From contig NZ_JACRTF010000001.1 in assembly GCF_014385165.1 (NCBI RefSeq), forward strand, positions 1 to 64,000: a stretch of DNA of 64,000 bases, written 5' to 3'. Both the position numbers and the translations under genes were made by a program. Source of the DNA: Jilunia laotingensis. Its GTDB lineage: Bacteria; Bacteroidota; Bacteroidia; Bacteroidales; Bacteroidaceae. Of this stretch, positions 1 to 8,543 are shown in pieces. Below the pieces are notes generated by a model. The model ran no database searches, was not told where the DNA came from, and worked only from the letters and a program-made list of their open reading frames with translations. The first letter of the stretch is position 1, and each line of letters starts with the position of its first letter.

Positions 1-1
1 T

Positions 2-1324
2 CCAAATGGGTGGCAATGGGAAAGAATTGGCAATATTTTTGAAACAACAAGTGGTTCTACGCCATTAAGTAGGAATCCAGATTATTATAAAAATGGCAAT
101 ATCAATTGGGTACGTACAACAGACTTGAACAATGGAATTTTGAACAAAACCGAAATACAAATAACCTCGAAAGCAATTATAGACTACAATCTTTCTATTT
201 TACCCCAAACCTCAGTGTGTGTTGCAATGTATGGTGGTGCTGGGACAATAGGCAAACACTGTATCTTGCATTTTGATACAACTATAAACCAATCTGTATG
301 TGCCATCCAGCCTAATGGATTTTGTAATATGGATTACATCCATACTTTTATTGAATATCAAAGACCATTTTGGATGGATTTTGCAGCAGGTTCAAGAAAA
401 GATCCCAACATAAATCAACTCATTATTAAGCACTGCTTGTTACCTATTCCACCACAAGAAGAACAACTACGCATTGTTACAAAATTAAATCAGTTATACC
501 CATATATTTATCAATATGGAAATAGTCAAAATAGACTCAACCAAATAAATAAAGAAATATGGCATAGTTTAAAAAAGTCCATTCTTCAAGAGGCAATACA
601 AGGTAAATTAGTTCCACAGATTGCAGAGGAAGGTACAGCCCAAGAATTACTTGAACCAATACGGCAAGAGAAATTGCAACTTGTCAAAGAAGGCAAACTT
701 AAAAAGTCTGCTTTAACCGATTCCATTATCTTCCGTGGTGACGATAACAAGTATTATGAGCAGGTAGGTAAAAAGTGCTTAGATATAACAGAACAGATAC
801 CTTTTGAAACTCCCAAGAATTGGGTATGGACAAGACTTTCTCATATTGCAAACATTTACGCTGGCAACAGTATTAGTGAAACTAAAAAGAAATCAAAATT
901 TACAGATGTTATAGGACGTTATTATATTGGAACTAAGGATGTTGATTTTAATAATCGGATTATTTACGATAATGGCATTGCGATTCCAAAACAATATGAA
1001 CCTGATTTTAGACTTGCTCCCAATAACTCAATATTGATGTGTATTGAAGGTGGAAGTGCCGGAAGAAAAATTGCAATACTGAATCAAGATGTATGTTTTG
1101 GGAATAAGTTATGTTGTTTCTCACCATTTGTTGGAATCGGGAAATACATGTACTATTATCTACAGTCACCATCGTTCTTTGAACTATTTAACCTAAATAA
1201 AACGGGCATTATAGGTGGTGTAAGTATAGCAAAAGTAAAAGAAATATTAATACCATTACCTCCGATTAAAGAACAACAACGCATTGTTGCTCAAATAGAA
1301 AAACTATTTGAGCAACTGCGATAG
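2..1324 (+). CDS. hsdS: Type I restriction-modification specificity subunit (HsdS), 5' end outside window
   Basis: The reading frame is open from the first bases, so the start codon lies upstream of the window. HsdS subunits choose the DNA target of a type I restriction-modification complex with HsdM and HsdR. Two target-recognition domains are visible, each opening with the family's proline/tryptophan signature (PNGWQWERIGNI near the left edge, PFETPKNWVWTRL near 800) and ending in a PLPP.KEQ-type linker (LLPIPPQEEQLRIV, then PLPPIKEQQRIV). A central conserved helix region around 570-760 contains KSILQEAIQGKLV. The last 21 bases overlap the 3' end of the convergent second hsdS. Expected partners hsdR and hsdM are not in the window and presumably lie to the left. 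This copy is in the orientation of a gene read from an upstream hsdM, so it may be the expressed one; that is inference. Confidence 0.93.
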   Translation, partial: PNGWQWERIGNIFETTSGSTPLSRNPDYYKNGNINWVRTTDLNNGILNKTEIQITSKAIIDYNLSILPQTSVCVAMYGGAGTIGKHCILHFDTTINQSVCAIQPNGFCNMDYIHTFIEYQRPFWMDFAAGSRKDPNINQLIIKHCLLPIPPQEEQLRIVTKLNQLYPYIYQYGNSQNRLNQINKEIWHSLKKSILQEAIQGKLVPQIAEEGTAQELLEPIRQEKLQLVKEGKLKKSALTDSIIFRGDDNKYYEQVGKKCLDITEQIPFETPKNWVWTRLSHIANIYAGNSISETKKKSKFTDVIGRYYIGTKDVDFNNRIIYDNGIAIPKQYEPDFRLAPNNSILMCIEGGSAGRKIAILNQDVCFGNKLCCFSPFVGIGKYMYYYLQSPSFFELFNLNKTGIIGGVSIAKVKEILIPLPPIKEQQRIVAQIEKLFEQLR

Positions 1325-1819
1325 TTCATTTATCCGTTTTGCAATACGCTGCTGTTCTTGATAAGGTGGAATACCAATAGGCAGATTGTAGAATAACTCT
1401 TTATTGAGGTGCGGAATAGCCGCACCTCTTTTTGAATTTCTCAAATCCTCTTTATAGAACAGAATGAAAGCCAAAATATATGGTTTCCACATAGCCGAAG
1501 AGAGCCATAACTGTTTGAATGTACTCCCCATATACCCATCTTGCGGAACAGTGAAAACTTCACCTGAATTTTCACCATCTACAAGAATGATGTTATCTCC
1601 GGCATAGACAAATTTTCCTTTCTCTACAGTGGTAGCAGATGATTTACCACGTAGGTATTTTGCATCCAGACAGATGCCCTTTCCGTTTCTTTTTTCACCG
1701 TCTATCAGTTGGCATATATCTTTCAAACGTAGCACAGACCAATTGTTAGGATATTCAAAAGGAAGCTCAATCTCAACGGTTTGCGCATTTATCCTCTCAT
1801 AATACTTGTTATCGTCACC
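737..1819. repeat. Inverted repeat pair shared by the two hsdS genes
   Basis: A 24-bp perfect inverted repeat, arms at 737-760 (plus strand) and 1796-1819 (reverse complement), lies at the end of the conserved central region of both hsdS genes. A further exact match of about 20 bp (core TTGCAACTTGTCAAAGA) lies some 50 bp upstream in each gene within a diverged homologous region of roughly 190 bp. Inversion between the arms would exchange the second recognition domains. That recombination occurs here is inferred from family precedent. Confidence 0.75.
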
Positions 1820-2668
1820 TTTATAGATAACAGAATCGGTTAAGGCGGATTTCTTTAGCTTACCCTCTTTGACAAGTTGCAATTTTTCCTGTCGTATTCG
1901 TTCAAGTAACTCTTGTGCCGTACCCTCTTCTGCAACCTGAAGTACAAGTTTGCCCTGAATAGCTTCTTGAAGAATAGATTTACATAACAGCTCGTTGAGA
2001 GAGGTATTTAGTGTATTAAGTTCATTCTGCGTTTGCTCATAGGCTTCGACTAATGGTATTAATTCTTTTATTTTTGAAACTATACGTAGTTGCTCAGAAA
2101 GTGGAGGTAGGGGTATATAAACTTTGGCTATGTTTTCTGCTCCTAAATTTCCTTGGTTAGCAGTTCCTGTTTCATATTGAAATACATTTTGTAAGGTGTT
2201 TTCTGCTTTTAGAGCATAAATCATAAACATAGATACTTCACTTATGTAAAAACGTAAAATACCCACTCTTTGATTTATGAAATAATTTAGGTCATTCTGT
2301 TCCACCTTATATGAAAAGAAATAATCTCTTTTTTTGCGTGTGCCTGTCATTGTGATTAAAATATCATCTAAATGACATCTGAATTTATCGGTTTTGGTTG
2401 CCAAGTCATCAGATATATATACTGGTGAAGCATTATGTTTTAAAAAATCATTCTTAATATTACCTAAGCGGAGAACTTGATTATTGGAACTATTAATAAA
2501 ATCTTGACTTTTATAAGCATAACCACCAATAATCGTTGCAATATTGCCTAATCTTACCCATTCCCACCCCTGCGGTATCTCAAACGGAATCTCCTCATCG
2601 ATGCACTTCACCTCTCCGGTAGCGAGAAACTTCTCATAATAGGAACTCAATGAATTAGGCAATACCAT
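1304..2668 (-). CDS. hsdS: Second HsdS, convergent, probable silent or alternating cassette
   Basis: A 454-residue type I specificity subunit with two target-recognition domains (about residues 30-190 and 300-440) separated by the conserved block KSILQEAIQGKLVLQVAEEG. The domains differ from those of the hsdS at 2-1324, but the central block and linkers are shared. The N-terminus begins with a linker-like stretch (YYEKFLATGEVKCIDEEIPF) that in the other gene precedes the second recognition domain, not a normal N-terminus, which suggests a cassette that is expressed only after recombination. Its start codon lies in the left arm of an inverted repeat next to the recombinase gene. It overlaps the first hsdS by 21 bp tail to tail. 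Whether it is transcribed in this orientation cannot be seen. Confidence 0.88.
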   Translation of the reverse strand: MVLPNSLSSYYEKFLATGEVKCIDEEIPFEIPQGWEWVRLGNIATIIGGYAYKSQDFINSSNNQVLRLGNIKNDFLKHNASPVYISDDLATKTDKFRCHLDDILITMTGTRKKRDYFFSYKVEQNDLNYFINQRVGILRFYISEVSMFMIYALKAENTLQNVFQYETGTANQGNLGAENIAKVYIPLPPLSEQLRIVSKIKELIPLVEAYEQTQNELNTLNTSLNELLCKSILQEAIQGKLVLQVAEEGTAQELLERIRQEKLQLVKEGKLKKSALTDSVIYKGDDNKYYERINAQTVEIELPFEYPNNWSVLRLKDICQLIDGEKRNGKGICLDAKYLRGKSSATTVEKGKFVYAGDNIILVDGENSGEVFTVPQDGYMGSTFKQLWLSSAMWKPYILAFILFYKEDLRNSKRGAAIPHLNKELFYNLPIGIPPYQEQQRIAKRINELSQLLK

Positions 2669-2707
2669 ACATTATTATGATAACGAATTGTTTAACTAAT
2701 AATGTAT
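2667..2707. repeat. 11-bp inverted repeat at the hsdS/recombinase junction
   Basis: Perfect arms ATACATTATTA (2667-2677) and TAATAATGTAT (2697-2707) are separated by 19 bp. The left arm covers the ATG of the minus-strand hsdS (2666-2668), and the first possible ATG of the plus-strand recombinase begins at 2677. It could be a recombinase core/arm site, an operator or a hairpin; the sequence alone does not decide. Confidence 0.6.
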
Positions 2708-2712
2708 CTGAC

Positions 2713-3519
2713 ATGAACATTGAAAATTTTGAAACGTATCTTCGTCAAGGGAATATGGCGGAGAACACAATTGCAGCTTATCTCTATGCCGTAAAAGAGT
2801 ATTATTCCCGGCACAAAGAATTGAACAAGCGCAATTTGCTTGTGTATAAAACCTATCTCATTGAGAAATTCAAGCCTAAGACAGTGAATCTTCGTATTCA
2901 GGCAATGAACAAGTATCTTGATAGCATGGGAAAATCTCGTTTGAGATTAAAATCCGTCAAAGTGCAGCAGCGGAGTTACTTGGAAAATGTAATCAGTAAT
3001 GCCGACTACGCTTTTCTAAAAAACAAACTAAAAAAGGAGGAAAACCAAGAATGGTATTTCGTAGTTCGTTTCCTCGCAGCAACAGGAGCAAGAGTCAGTG
3101 AACTAATCCAAATGAAGGCTGAACACGTGCAGATGGGTTATTTTGACATCTACACCAAAGGTGGCAAAATACGTCGTATTTACATTCCGAAGTCCTTGCG
3201 CAAGGAAGCCACAGAATGGCTTAGCAAAGTCAATCGTACCACCGGCTATCTTTTTCTTAATCGCTTTGGTGAGCGTATCACTACAAGAGGGATTGCGCAA
3301 CAGTTGAAAAACTACGCAGCCAAATACGGATTGAATGAGAAAGTGGTTTACCCCCATTCATTCCGTCATCGCTTTGCTAAAAATTTCTTGGAGAAGTTCA
3401 ACGATATTTCTCTACTTGCTGACCTGATGGGACATGAAAGTATTGAAACAACTCGTATTTATTTGAGGCGTAGCAGTGCCGAACAACAAGAGATTGTTGA
3501 TAAGGTCATAACATGGTGA
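2713..3519 (+). CDS. XerD-like tyrosine recombinase (putative hsdS invertase)
   Basis: A site-specific recombinase of the phage-integrase family. An N-terminal SAM-like DNA-binding domain (ENFETYLRQGNMAENTIAAY) is followed by the catalytic domain with the expected residues: Arg in TGARVSELIQ, Lys in the beta-hairpin TKGGKIRR, the HxxR box in PHSFRHRFA, His in LMGHESIETT and the Tyr nucleophile in TRIYLRR. It is short (268 residues), like the recombinases that invert shufflon segments, and lacks the long N-terminal arm-binding domain of the element integrase at 9190-10446. It sits directly beside the paired hsdS genes, pointing to DNA inversion there. A start at 2677 is also open; 2713 was chosen because homologous recombinases start close to the SAM domain and 2677 lies inside the inverted repeat. 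Confidence 0.88.
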   Translation: MNIENFETYLRQGNMAENTIAAYLYAVKEYYSRHKELNKRNLLVYKTYLIEKFKPKTVNLRIQAMNKYLDSMGKSRLRLKSVKVQQRSYLENVISNADYAFLKNKLKKEENQEWYFVVRFLAATGARVSELIQMKAEHVQMGYFDIYTKGGKIRRIYIPKSLRKEATEWLSKVNRTTGYLFLNRFGERITTRGIAQQLKNYAAKYGLNEKVVYPHSFRHRFAKNFLEKFNDISLLADLMGHESIETTRIYLRRSSAEQQEIVDKVITW

Positions 3520-3557
3520 TGTATTTGGAAGGTTGGTCAATCCATCCTTCCAATTCC

Positions 3558-4136
3558 TTAAAAGAACTTCATATAGATTATCAATCCTCCCAATGTCAAA
3601 CAGAAATACGCATACAATATCCAGAATCCGACAACGGCACATTTGGCTATTTTGCCATTAAGAGAAAACGAAGTTTCAGATTTCACACATTTATGGACTT
3701 CTTTCCAGTGATTCGTATGAAGTGTCTTCAATTCTGTTATCTGCTTCTCAAATAAAGATTTTTCTTCTTCAATCAATTTATTGCGATATTCTGTAAAAAT
3801 AGACTTGTCTTCATCGCTAAGTTTGACATTTACAACAGTATTCTCTGCCTGAATAATTGCACGGCTAATAGTATCAGGGATATTGTCGGATGTTTTCACT
3901 GCAGCATTAAGAACCTGTGCTGATTCTTCAAAAGTTAACACTGAAGCATCTACAAATGCTTTTATCTGTTTCAATTCTTGGATAACATCTTTGATGTCCT
4001 TAATCTGATTCGTGAGATTTACAAGCTCGGTTTCAAAATCAACACGATTTTCAATTTTGCTAATGTTATCATCACTATCTATGCTCTTGCTATCCTGCAC
4101 AGGCAAAGAAGATTGGTCATATTTACTTTTACGCAT
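3558..4136 (-). CDS. Coiled-coil protein with C-terminal membrane segment, mobilization-region protein
   Basis: A 192-residue protein of no family I can name. Residues about 25-65 and 105-145 are heptad-rich and probably coiled coil; residues about 165-188 (AVVGFWILYAYFCLTLGGLI) form a single hydrophobic membrane segment followed by a short basic tail. It begins 26 bp after the relaxase stop codon on the same strand and is therefore probably the last gene of the mob operon. Proteins of this shape often follow relaxase genes in Bacteroides mobilizable elements, but their role is unknown; anchoring the relaxosome at the membrane is a guess. Confidence 0.6.
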   Translation of the reverse strand: MRKSKYDQSSLPVQDSKSIDSDDNISKIENRVDFETELVNLTNQIKDIKDVIQELKQIKAFVDASVLTFEESAQVLNAAVKTSDNIPDTISRAIIQAENTVVNVKLSDEDKSIFTEYRNKLIEEEKSLFEKQITELKTLHTNHWKEVHKCVKSETSFSLNGKIAKCAVVGFWILYAYFCLTLGGLIIYMKFF

Positions 4137-4162
4137 GGTTATATGTGATTATAAATGAAATA

Positions 4163-5362
4163 CTATCTACCCCTGCTACGTTTAATCGGTTTGCAGAGCC
4201 ATTTTGCCATTTTTGCACAACGAACAGCCCAGTTACGCTCATCATCTTCCTTATCTTTACCCCATCCGCTACCGGGGCTGCCACCACCTCCGCTTGAAGC
4301 CGCCATAGAAGTGGCTGCATCCAAATATCCGGCAAATAGTAAGGCGGCAACTTTGAATAAATTGGTCTGTTTGACTTCTTCATCAAGGCTTCCAAACTCT
4401 TCGTCAAAGACAGACTTAACCATATCTGGTATATCAACCTCGAGTTGTTCTCCATCCACTGTTATGGAATAGTGGTAAATAGAAGGCTTTGATTGTGGCA
4501 TCACCTCTTTATTATTATGCGCCATCGTTTGAGTACATACTTCCTTTGATTGAATTGCAGTTTGTTTATCAGAAGCATGTAATCCCACCCAAGTCGCTTC
4601 AATTTTTGATGGCATCAATTTTCGACTTTTACCCAATATCGAGGATTTATAAATAGAGTTCCCTTTTCGTATAGCGTACCCTTTGACCACTTCCTTATTG
4701 TCCTTTATCAACTTAATATCGTACCCCTTAGCGTTTAACATTTGGCTATAAGTTTCCCAATCAAATTCTGGCATAGCTTTCAATATTGCGATGCAGTCTT
4801 CACTGATTTGCTGAATATTCTCATCACGACGTTGCACGGATTGCACCCAGCCACGTCTCTCATTGATGATGTTGGCAACATGAACGGCACGTTCACCAAT
4901 ATAATGCGCATCGTTTGTCTTGCCCATATTGTCTATGCGGTTAGCTACAATATGCAAGTGAGGGATGCCACTTTTGCTGTCGGTGTGTAACGAAACAACA
5001 TACTGGCTATTTTTGATATTGGTCGGTTTAAGATGACTATCTGGTTTGCCACATCTTCGGTCAATGCCGTCAAGTACTGCAATAAACTCATCCGCCAAAT
5101 TCTGCCAATCCGTCATTGTCCATCCTGCCGATTCTTCTTTGGCTGGAGATATTTCAAAGCGCAGTGCGTTCAGCTTTATGGGCTTCGGATTATATCTGTC
5201 TTTCATACATTGATGCTGGTGTTGCATCATCCGTGACCACATAGCCAAAGGTTCTATATTTTCTGGCAAGTCATGCACCTTAACGAGCTGGGCTTTATCT
5301 TTTTCCATAGAATACTCAATGGCTCTTGCTCCATGAGAAATTGCCTTTCCTTGTGCTATCAT
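4163..5362 (-). CDS. Relaxase / mobilization nuclease (MobA, BmgA-like)
   Basis: A 399-residue relaxase that would nick the element at oriT and pilot the strand into a recipient. The N-terminus (MIAQGKAISHGARAIEYSM) fits the relaxase/mobilization nuclease domain, and the metal-binding histidine motif is plain: H-T-D-S-K-S-G-I-P-H-L-H-I-V-A-N-R around residues 133-149. The C-terminal part is less conserved and ends with a glycine-rich linker (SSGGGGSPGSGWGKDK) and a basic tail, as in many Bacteroides mobilization proteins. It starts 4 bp after the stop of the MobC-like gene, indicating translational coupling. No conjugation (tra) genes are visible, so transfer would depend on a helper element. 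Confidence 0.9.
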   Translation of the reverse strand: MIAQGKAISHGARAIEYSMEKDKAQLVKVHDLPENIEPLAMWSRMMQHQHQCMKDRYNPKPIKLNALRFEISPAKEESAGWTMTDWQNLADEFIAVLDGIDRRCGKPDSHLKPTNIKNSQYVVSLHTDSKSGIPHLHIVANRIDNMGKTNDAHYIGERAVHVANIINERRGWVQSVQRRDENIQQISEDCIAILKAMPEFDWETYSQMLNAKGYDIKLIKDNKEVVKGYAIRKGNSIYKSSILGKSRKLMPSKIEATWVGLHASDKQTAIQSKEVCTQTMAHNNKEVMPQSKPSIYHYSITVDGEQLEVDIPDMVKSVFDEEFGSLDEEVKQTNLFKVAALLFAGYLDAATSMAASSGGGGSPGSGWGKDKEDDERNWAVRCAKMAKWLCKPIKRSRGR

Positions 5363-5366
5363 AATT

Positions 5367-5741
5367 TCAAATTTGATTTATACTGTCTCGTATTTGTCCC
5401 CATCGGACAATAAGCCTATTTACTGCCTCTATCCAAGCACGCATATAATTCTCATCTCGGAAATATCGTTTTTTAATCTCATCAGGTTTACCTTTGAGTA
5501 CATTCTGAATGCGGATAAGGTCGGCTCGTGCATCCGATAAAGAGTTCAATCCTTGTACTTCCTCGTCTGAAAGTCGTTTGTTTGGATGGTGATTTTGCAA
5601 TAATTTTCGTCCGTAGTTACTAAGTGTCAGTCCACATTCGGCAGCTTTTTCTACTATCATTTCATACTCATTTTCAGTCAGACGAATGTCTATATGACGA
5701 GTACGAACACCCTGTTTTCCATTGTTTTGTTGTATATCCAT
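5367..5741 (-). CDS. MobC-like relaxosome accessory protein (BmgB-like)
   Basis: A 124-residue protein with a ribbon-helix-helix-like N-terminus (RTRHIDIRLTENEYEMIVEK) and the MobC-family helical region (ADLIRIQNVLKG, YMRAWIEAVNRLI). Family members bind oriT DNA and help the relaxase nick. It is the first gene of a minus-strand mob operon and is separated by about 60 bp from the candidate oriT hairpin. Confidence 0.87.
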   Translation of the reverse strand: MDIQQNNGKQGVRTRHIDIRLTENEYEMIVEKAAECGLTLSNYGRKLLQNHHPNKRLSDEEVQGLNSLSDARADLIRIQNVLKGKPDEIKKRYFRDENYMRAWIEAVNRLIVRWGQIRDSINQI

Positions 5742-5801
5742 AAGCGTTTATAACTGGAATTTATTAATAAAATGTTCTATCCATTGCGAGCCTGCGAGTA
5801 A

Positions 5802-5867
5802 TGCAAGAAGCCTCCAAGACGACAAATGAGTGAAACCATTTTGTCGGACGGTGGTACTTCTTGCATA
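5802..5867. other. Candidate origin of transfer (nested inverted repeats upstream of mobC)
   Basis: Outer arms ATGCAAGAAG (5802-5811) and CTTCTTGCAT (5858-5867) are perfect. Inside them CGACAAATG (5821-5829) and CATTTTGTCG (5838-5847) pair with one bulged base, so the 66-bp segment can form one nested hairpin. Position immediately upstream of the mobC-relaxase operon is where oriT lies in related elements. The remaining bases of the 5742-6034 spacer contain no credible gene. The nick site cannot be identified by eye. Confidence 0.5.
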
Positions 5868-6034
5868 GAATACCCATTAAAAATGGAGCATTACATACCT
5901 TAGTGCAAGCATTGTCTTTGTCCGAACTATGCCATTTGTCTGTCAACTTTAAGAGTGGCTATTGTCACCTATATCCATTTGGATAATCAATAGTTTTACT
6001 TTCCCCTTAGTTTGGCTTCTCCATAAACACATCA

Positions 6035-7054
6035 CTAACCGGAATCCACCAGTTCCAAATGCAAGCAGTCAATCAAAGTTTGTAGGTTTGGATTTCGCTT
6101 TATCATCTTTTGAAGTATCATCGCAGGTGTTTCTGTCATCAATAAGAAATCCGCAATATCAAGTCCGTTCTTGCGCTGTTCGTCTGTGGCGCATTGTTCC
6201 AAACTATCACTCAATACAACTTTAGAACATACGGAAGTGAGTAAAGCCATCTTGGTTTGCCAAACCTCTCTTGCACCCAAATCCGGGCATAGCATAACCG
6301 ACCGACCTTTCAATACACTTACCACGTCAGACTTGAAGCATCCATGCATTCCACCTGTTGCCAACCATATAAATTCCGGCATATAATGGGTAGCTATCAA
6401 AGCGGATTTTTCGCTTTCCACAATAGCAACAGGTTTGGTCGGATTCTCAGATAACAGATGTTCGCCAAACAAACATTGCTTCAAATTGTAGTTTGGGAGA
6501 TTCAGTTCTGTATGTACCCAACTAACATAACTTCTTGGCTCTTTTGTCCGATGTCCTGTTTCTGCATCATACAACATTATCTTCCCTGTTCGTACATTAC
6601 CTTGCCAATCAATTTGCCAATAGACAGTAGAACCGCCCCACTTCTTTGATGTGCCAACATGATATAGTTGGAATATCCGAGAAGTCTCATCTTTACCCAA
6701 CATCCCAGACAGGTAGATGTACAATGGATTCATACCATAGTTAGTAAGAGTACGTTTCATTAGTTCATTGTCAACAAAAGAGGTTGGAGGCAGTAAATTG
6801 GGCTTAGGCTTATCGGCTTCAATGAAGTTATCCTTGTTGTAATCCACTACCATTGGGTTATCATGAAAATAATCCGATGGAGTGTAATGGTATTGGCAAG
6901 ATTGCTCATGGTCACATCTGCCTACATAATCAGGAAAAGTTATTTCTCCTTGGCTATCTATGTACTTGACAAAACATTGTTTCTTTCCACACTTCGGGCA
7001 TGAAAGTTTTGACCCACGCTTATATTTTTGAAGAGAAAATCTATATTCAGCCAT
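6035..7054 (-). CDS. DUF6371-type zinc/toprim protein, primase-like
   Basis: A 339-residue protein of mobilizable elements. A zinc-ribbon N-terminus is visible (CPKCGKKQCF around residue 19, then CDHEQSCQYH), followed by a toprim-like core with VAIVESEKSALIAT (Glu and Lys positions of DnaG-type toprim) and LCPDLGA as the probable acidic second motif. This architecture resembles the N-terminal half of DnaG-like primases, so a role in priming element DNA after transfer or during replication is plausible but inferred. It lies downstream of the DUF3987 ATPase on the same strand, separated by a 115-bp repeat-containing spacer. Confidence 0.75.
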   Translation of the reverse strand: MAEYRFSLQKYKRGSKLSCPKCGKKQCFVKYIDSQGEITFPDYVGRCDHEQSCQYHYTPSDYFHDNPMVVDYNKDNFIEADKPKPNLLPPTSFVDNELMKRTLTNYGMNPLYIYLSGMLGKDETSRIFQLYHVGTSKKWGGSTVYWQIDWQGNVRTGKIMLYDAETGHRTKEPRSYVSWVHTELNLPNYNLKQCLFGEHLLSENPTKPVAIVESEKSALIATHYMPEFIWLATGGMHGCFKSDVVSVLKGRSVMLCPDLGAREVWQTKMALLTSVCSKVVLSDSLEQCATDEQRKNGLDIADFLLMTETPAMILQKMIKRNPNLQTLIDCLHLELVDSG

Positions 7055-7071
7055 ACTTCTTCATTTTGTTA

Positions 7072-7159
7072 TTGCAGTCCGTGCAGTCTGCACTTATTGC
7101 AGTTTTGCAGAAATCCTATGTCAGCGCAAAGTGCAAACTGCAACAACTGCAAACTGCAA
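7072..7159. repeat. TTGCAGT / ACTGCAA repeat cluster (iteron-like)
   Basis: Within 90 bp there are copies of TTGCAG on the plus strand at about 7072, 7097 and 7105 (and GTGCAGT at 7081), and three AACTGCAA copies in opposite orientation at 7136-7143, 7145-7152 and 7152-7159. The cluster fills the spacer between the DUF3987 ATPase and the primase-like gene. Clustered short direct repeats facing an inverted set are typical of a replication origin or of an operator; neither is proven. Confidence 0.5.
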
Positions 7160-7169
7160 AAGGTGTCGT

Positions 7170-8543
7170 TTATTGCAGCTTCTCATATTCACCTCGCTTT
7201 ACTTTCTTGATAACCTTATTCGTAGCAAGGCTAACCAAAGAATACATTACCGACCTTTCCGACAACCCTACTTCTTTTCCGGCTTGAATGGCATCGGCAG
7301 TAGTGAAAGTTGCGGAAAGGCAATCAAGCAATTCTCTTTTTTGCGGTTCAACGCTCTCTCGCAACATATATTTCTGAATGTTGGTATAACAGTTCTCAAA
7401 GTATTCACTCAATGCAATAGCAGATTTGGTTGAGTCAATATCCACAAAATCCTTGTGTTCTTCACCGCAAGCCCAACGAAGGATTTGCAAGACTAAAGCT
7501 AAACGAGCCGTAATCATGGGAGCTTTAATCACTCTGCTATCCACCAATCCATCATCTTGGATTTGATTAACAGCCCGAACTGCATTATTGCGCCAGTTTG
7601 TAAAATAGGCTTTGGCTTCCGAAGAAAATTCCAATACATTATGTATGGCTCTGTCATCTTCATTCTCTATAAATGGCAAACTAATTACCTTATTTATAAT
7701 AGAATCCCACATTGATGAGTATTTACCAAAAGTTGATACGGAAGATTCTTCATCCAGCCCCCAATCTGAAATTTCCTGAGACGATGGATAAACAAAAATT
7801 ATTCTGTCTATCAGCCCATTGTCTTTATATCCTTTCTCTATCAGTTCGTGCATACGTGTCGTTTGCATCGTGCCGACAATATTTATAAAAGGATGCTCTA
7901 TATGAATAGGTACAGGGATGCTACATCTTGAAATATCCAATGGTTTTCCGCTAAAGGCTGTCAATAGCTGCTCAATGAGTTGTCCTTTGCTATATTGATT
8001 CACGGCATTAAACATTCCCATAATTTCATCCACATATACCACGACACCTCGCTGATTGTCATCCAACGCACGCATTAAAGCTTCCGGTGTAAAATCGGAT
8101 ATGATGGTTCTTCGTAAAATTGGTTTGTCCGGCAATGAAGAGGACTTGTCTTTTTTAGCCTTATTGTTTTCAACCAAGCTATTATAATGCTCCATATCCA
8201 ATTTAAATTGTTTGATGATTTTGGCATCATGCTTTCGGATAGGACGGAATGCAAAATCCAAAGGTGGGGTTTTGCCCATTCCGGGACGACCTACCAATAT
8301 CATATAAAGGGCAGGATTACTAATCCATCCACCACGAATACGAATATTGACAGCGTTGCCGATAGCGGTTGACACTGCCACCAAAAGAGAAGCCATCATA
8401 TATTCTATGGAATAATTCTCTTGTCGGGATAGAGCCAATATCATATCTTGAATTTTGGCAGGAAAAGCATCCAAAGGAATCTTGTTTTCAAAGATCCCTT
8501 CAAATTCCATTCTGAGCGCATTGCATAAATTGGTTGAATCCAT
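7170..8543 (-). CDS. DUF3987 ATPase / RepA-like helicase of a mobile element
   Basis: A 457-residue P-loop protein. Walker A is GRPGMGKT (about residue 86) and Walker B is VVVYVDEIMGMF (about 170). The C-terminal 60 residues (from about KRELLDCLSATF) look like a winged helix, with GLSERSVMYSLVSLA as the recognition region. DUF3987 proteins are common in Bacteroides mobilizable elements and are thought to act in element replication. The start codon overlaps the stop of the upstream HTH gene (TAATG), so the two are translationally coupled. Confidence 0.82.
   Translation of the reverse strand: MDSTNLCNALRMEFEGIFENKIPLDAFPAKIQDMILALSRQENYSIEYMMASLLVAVSTAIGNAVNIRIRGGWISNPALYMILVGRPGMGKTPPLDFAFRPIRKHDAKIIKQFKLDMEHYNSLVENNKAKKDKSSSLPDKPILRRTIISDFTPEALMRALDDNQRGVVVYVDEIMGMFNAVNQYSKGQLIEQLLTAFSGKPLDISRCSIPVPIHIEHPFINIVGTMQTTRMHELIEKGYKDNGLIDRIIFVYPSSQEISDWGLDEESSVSTFGKYSSMWDSIINKVISLPFIENEDDRAIHNVLEFSSEAKAYFTNWRNNAVRAVNQIQDDGLVDSRVIKAPMITARLALVLQILRWACGEEHKDFVDIDSTKSAIALSEYFENCYTNIQKYMLRESVEPQKRELLDCLSATFTTADAIQAGKEVGLSERSVMYSLVSLATNKVIKKVKRGEYEKLQ

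Noticed and set aside
4129..4472. Short open frames on both strands at the relaxase 3' end
   Set aside because: Shadows of the relaxase gene in other frames, with no independent start context.
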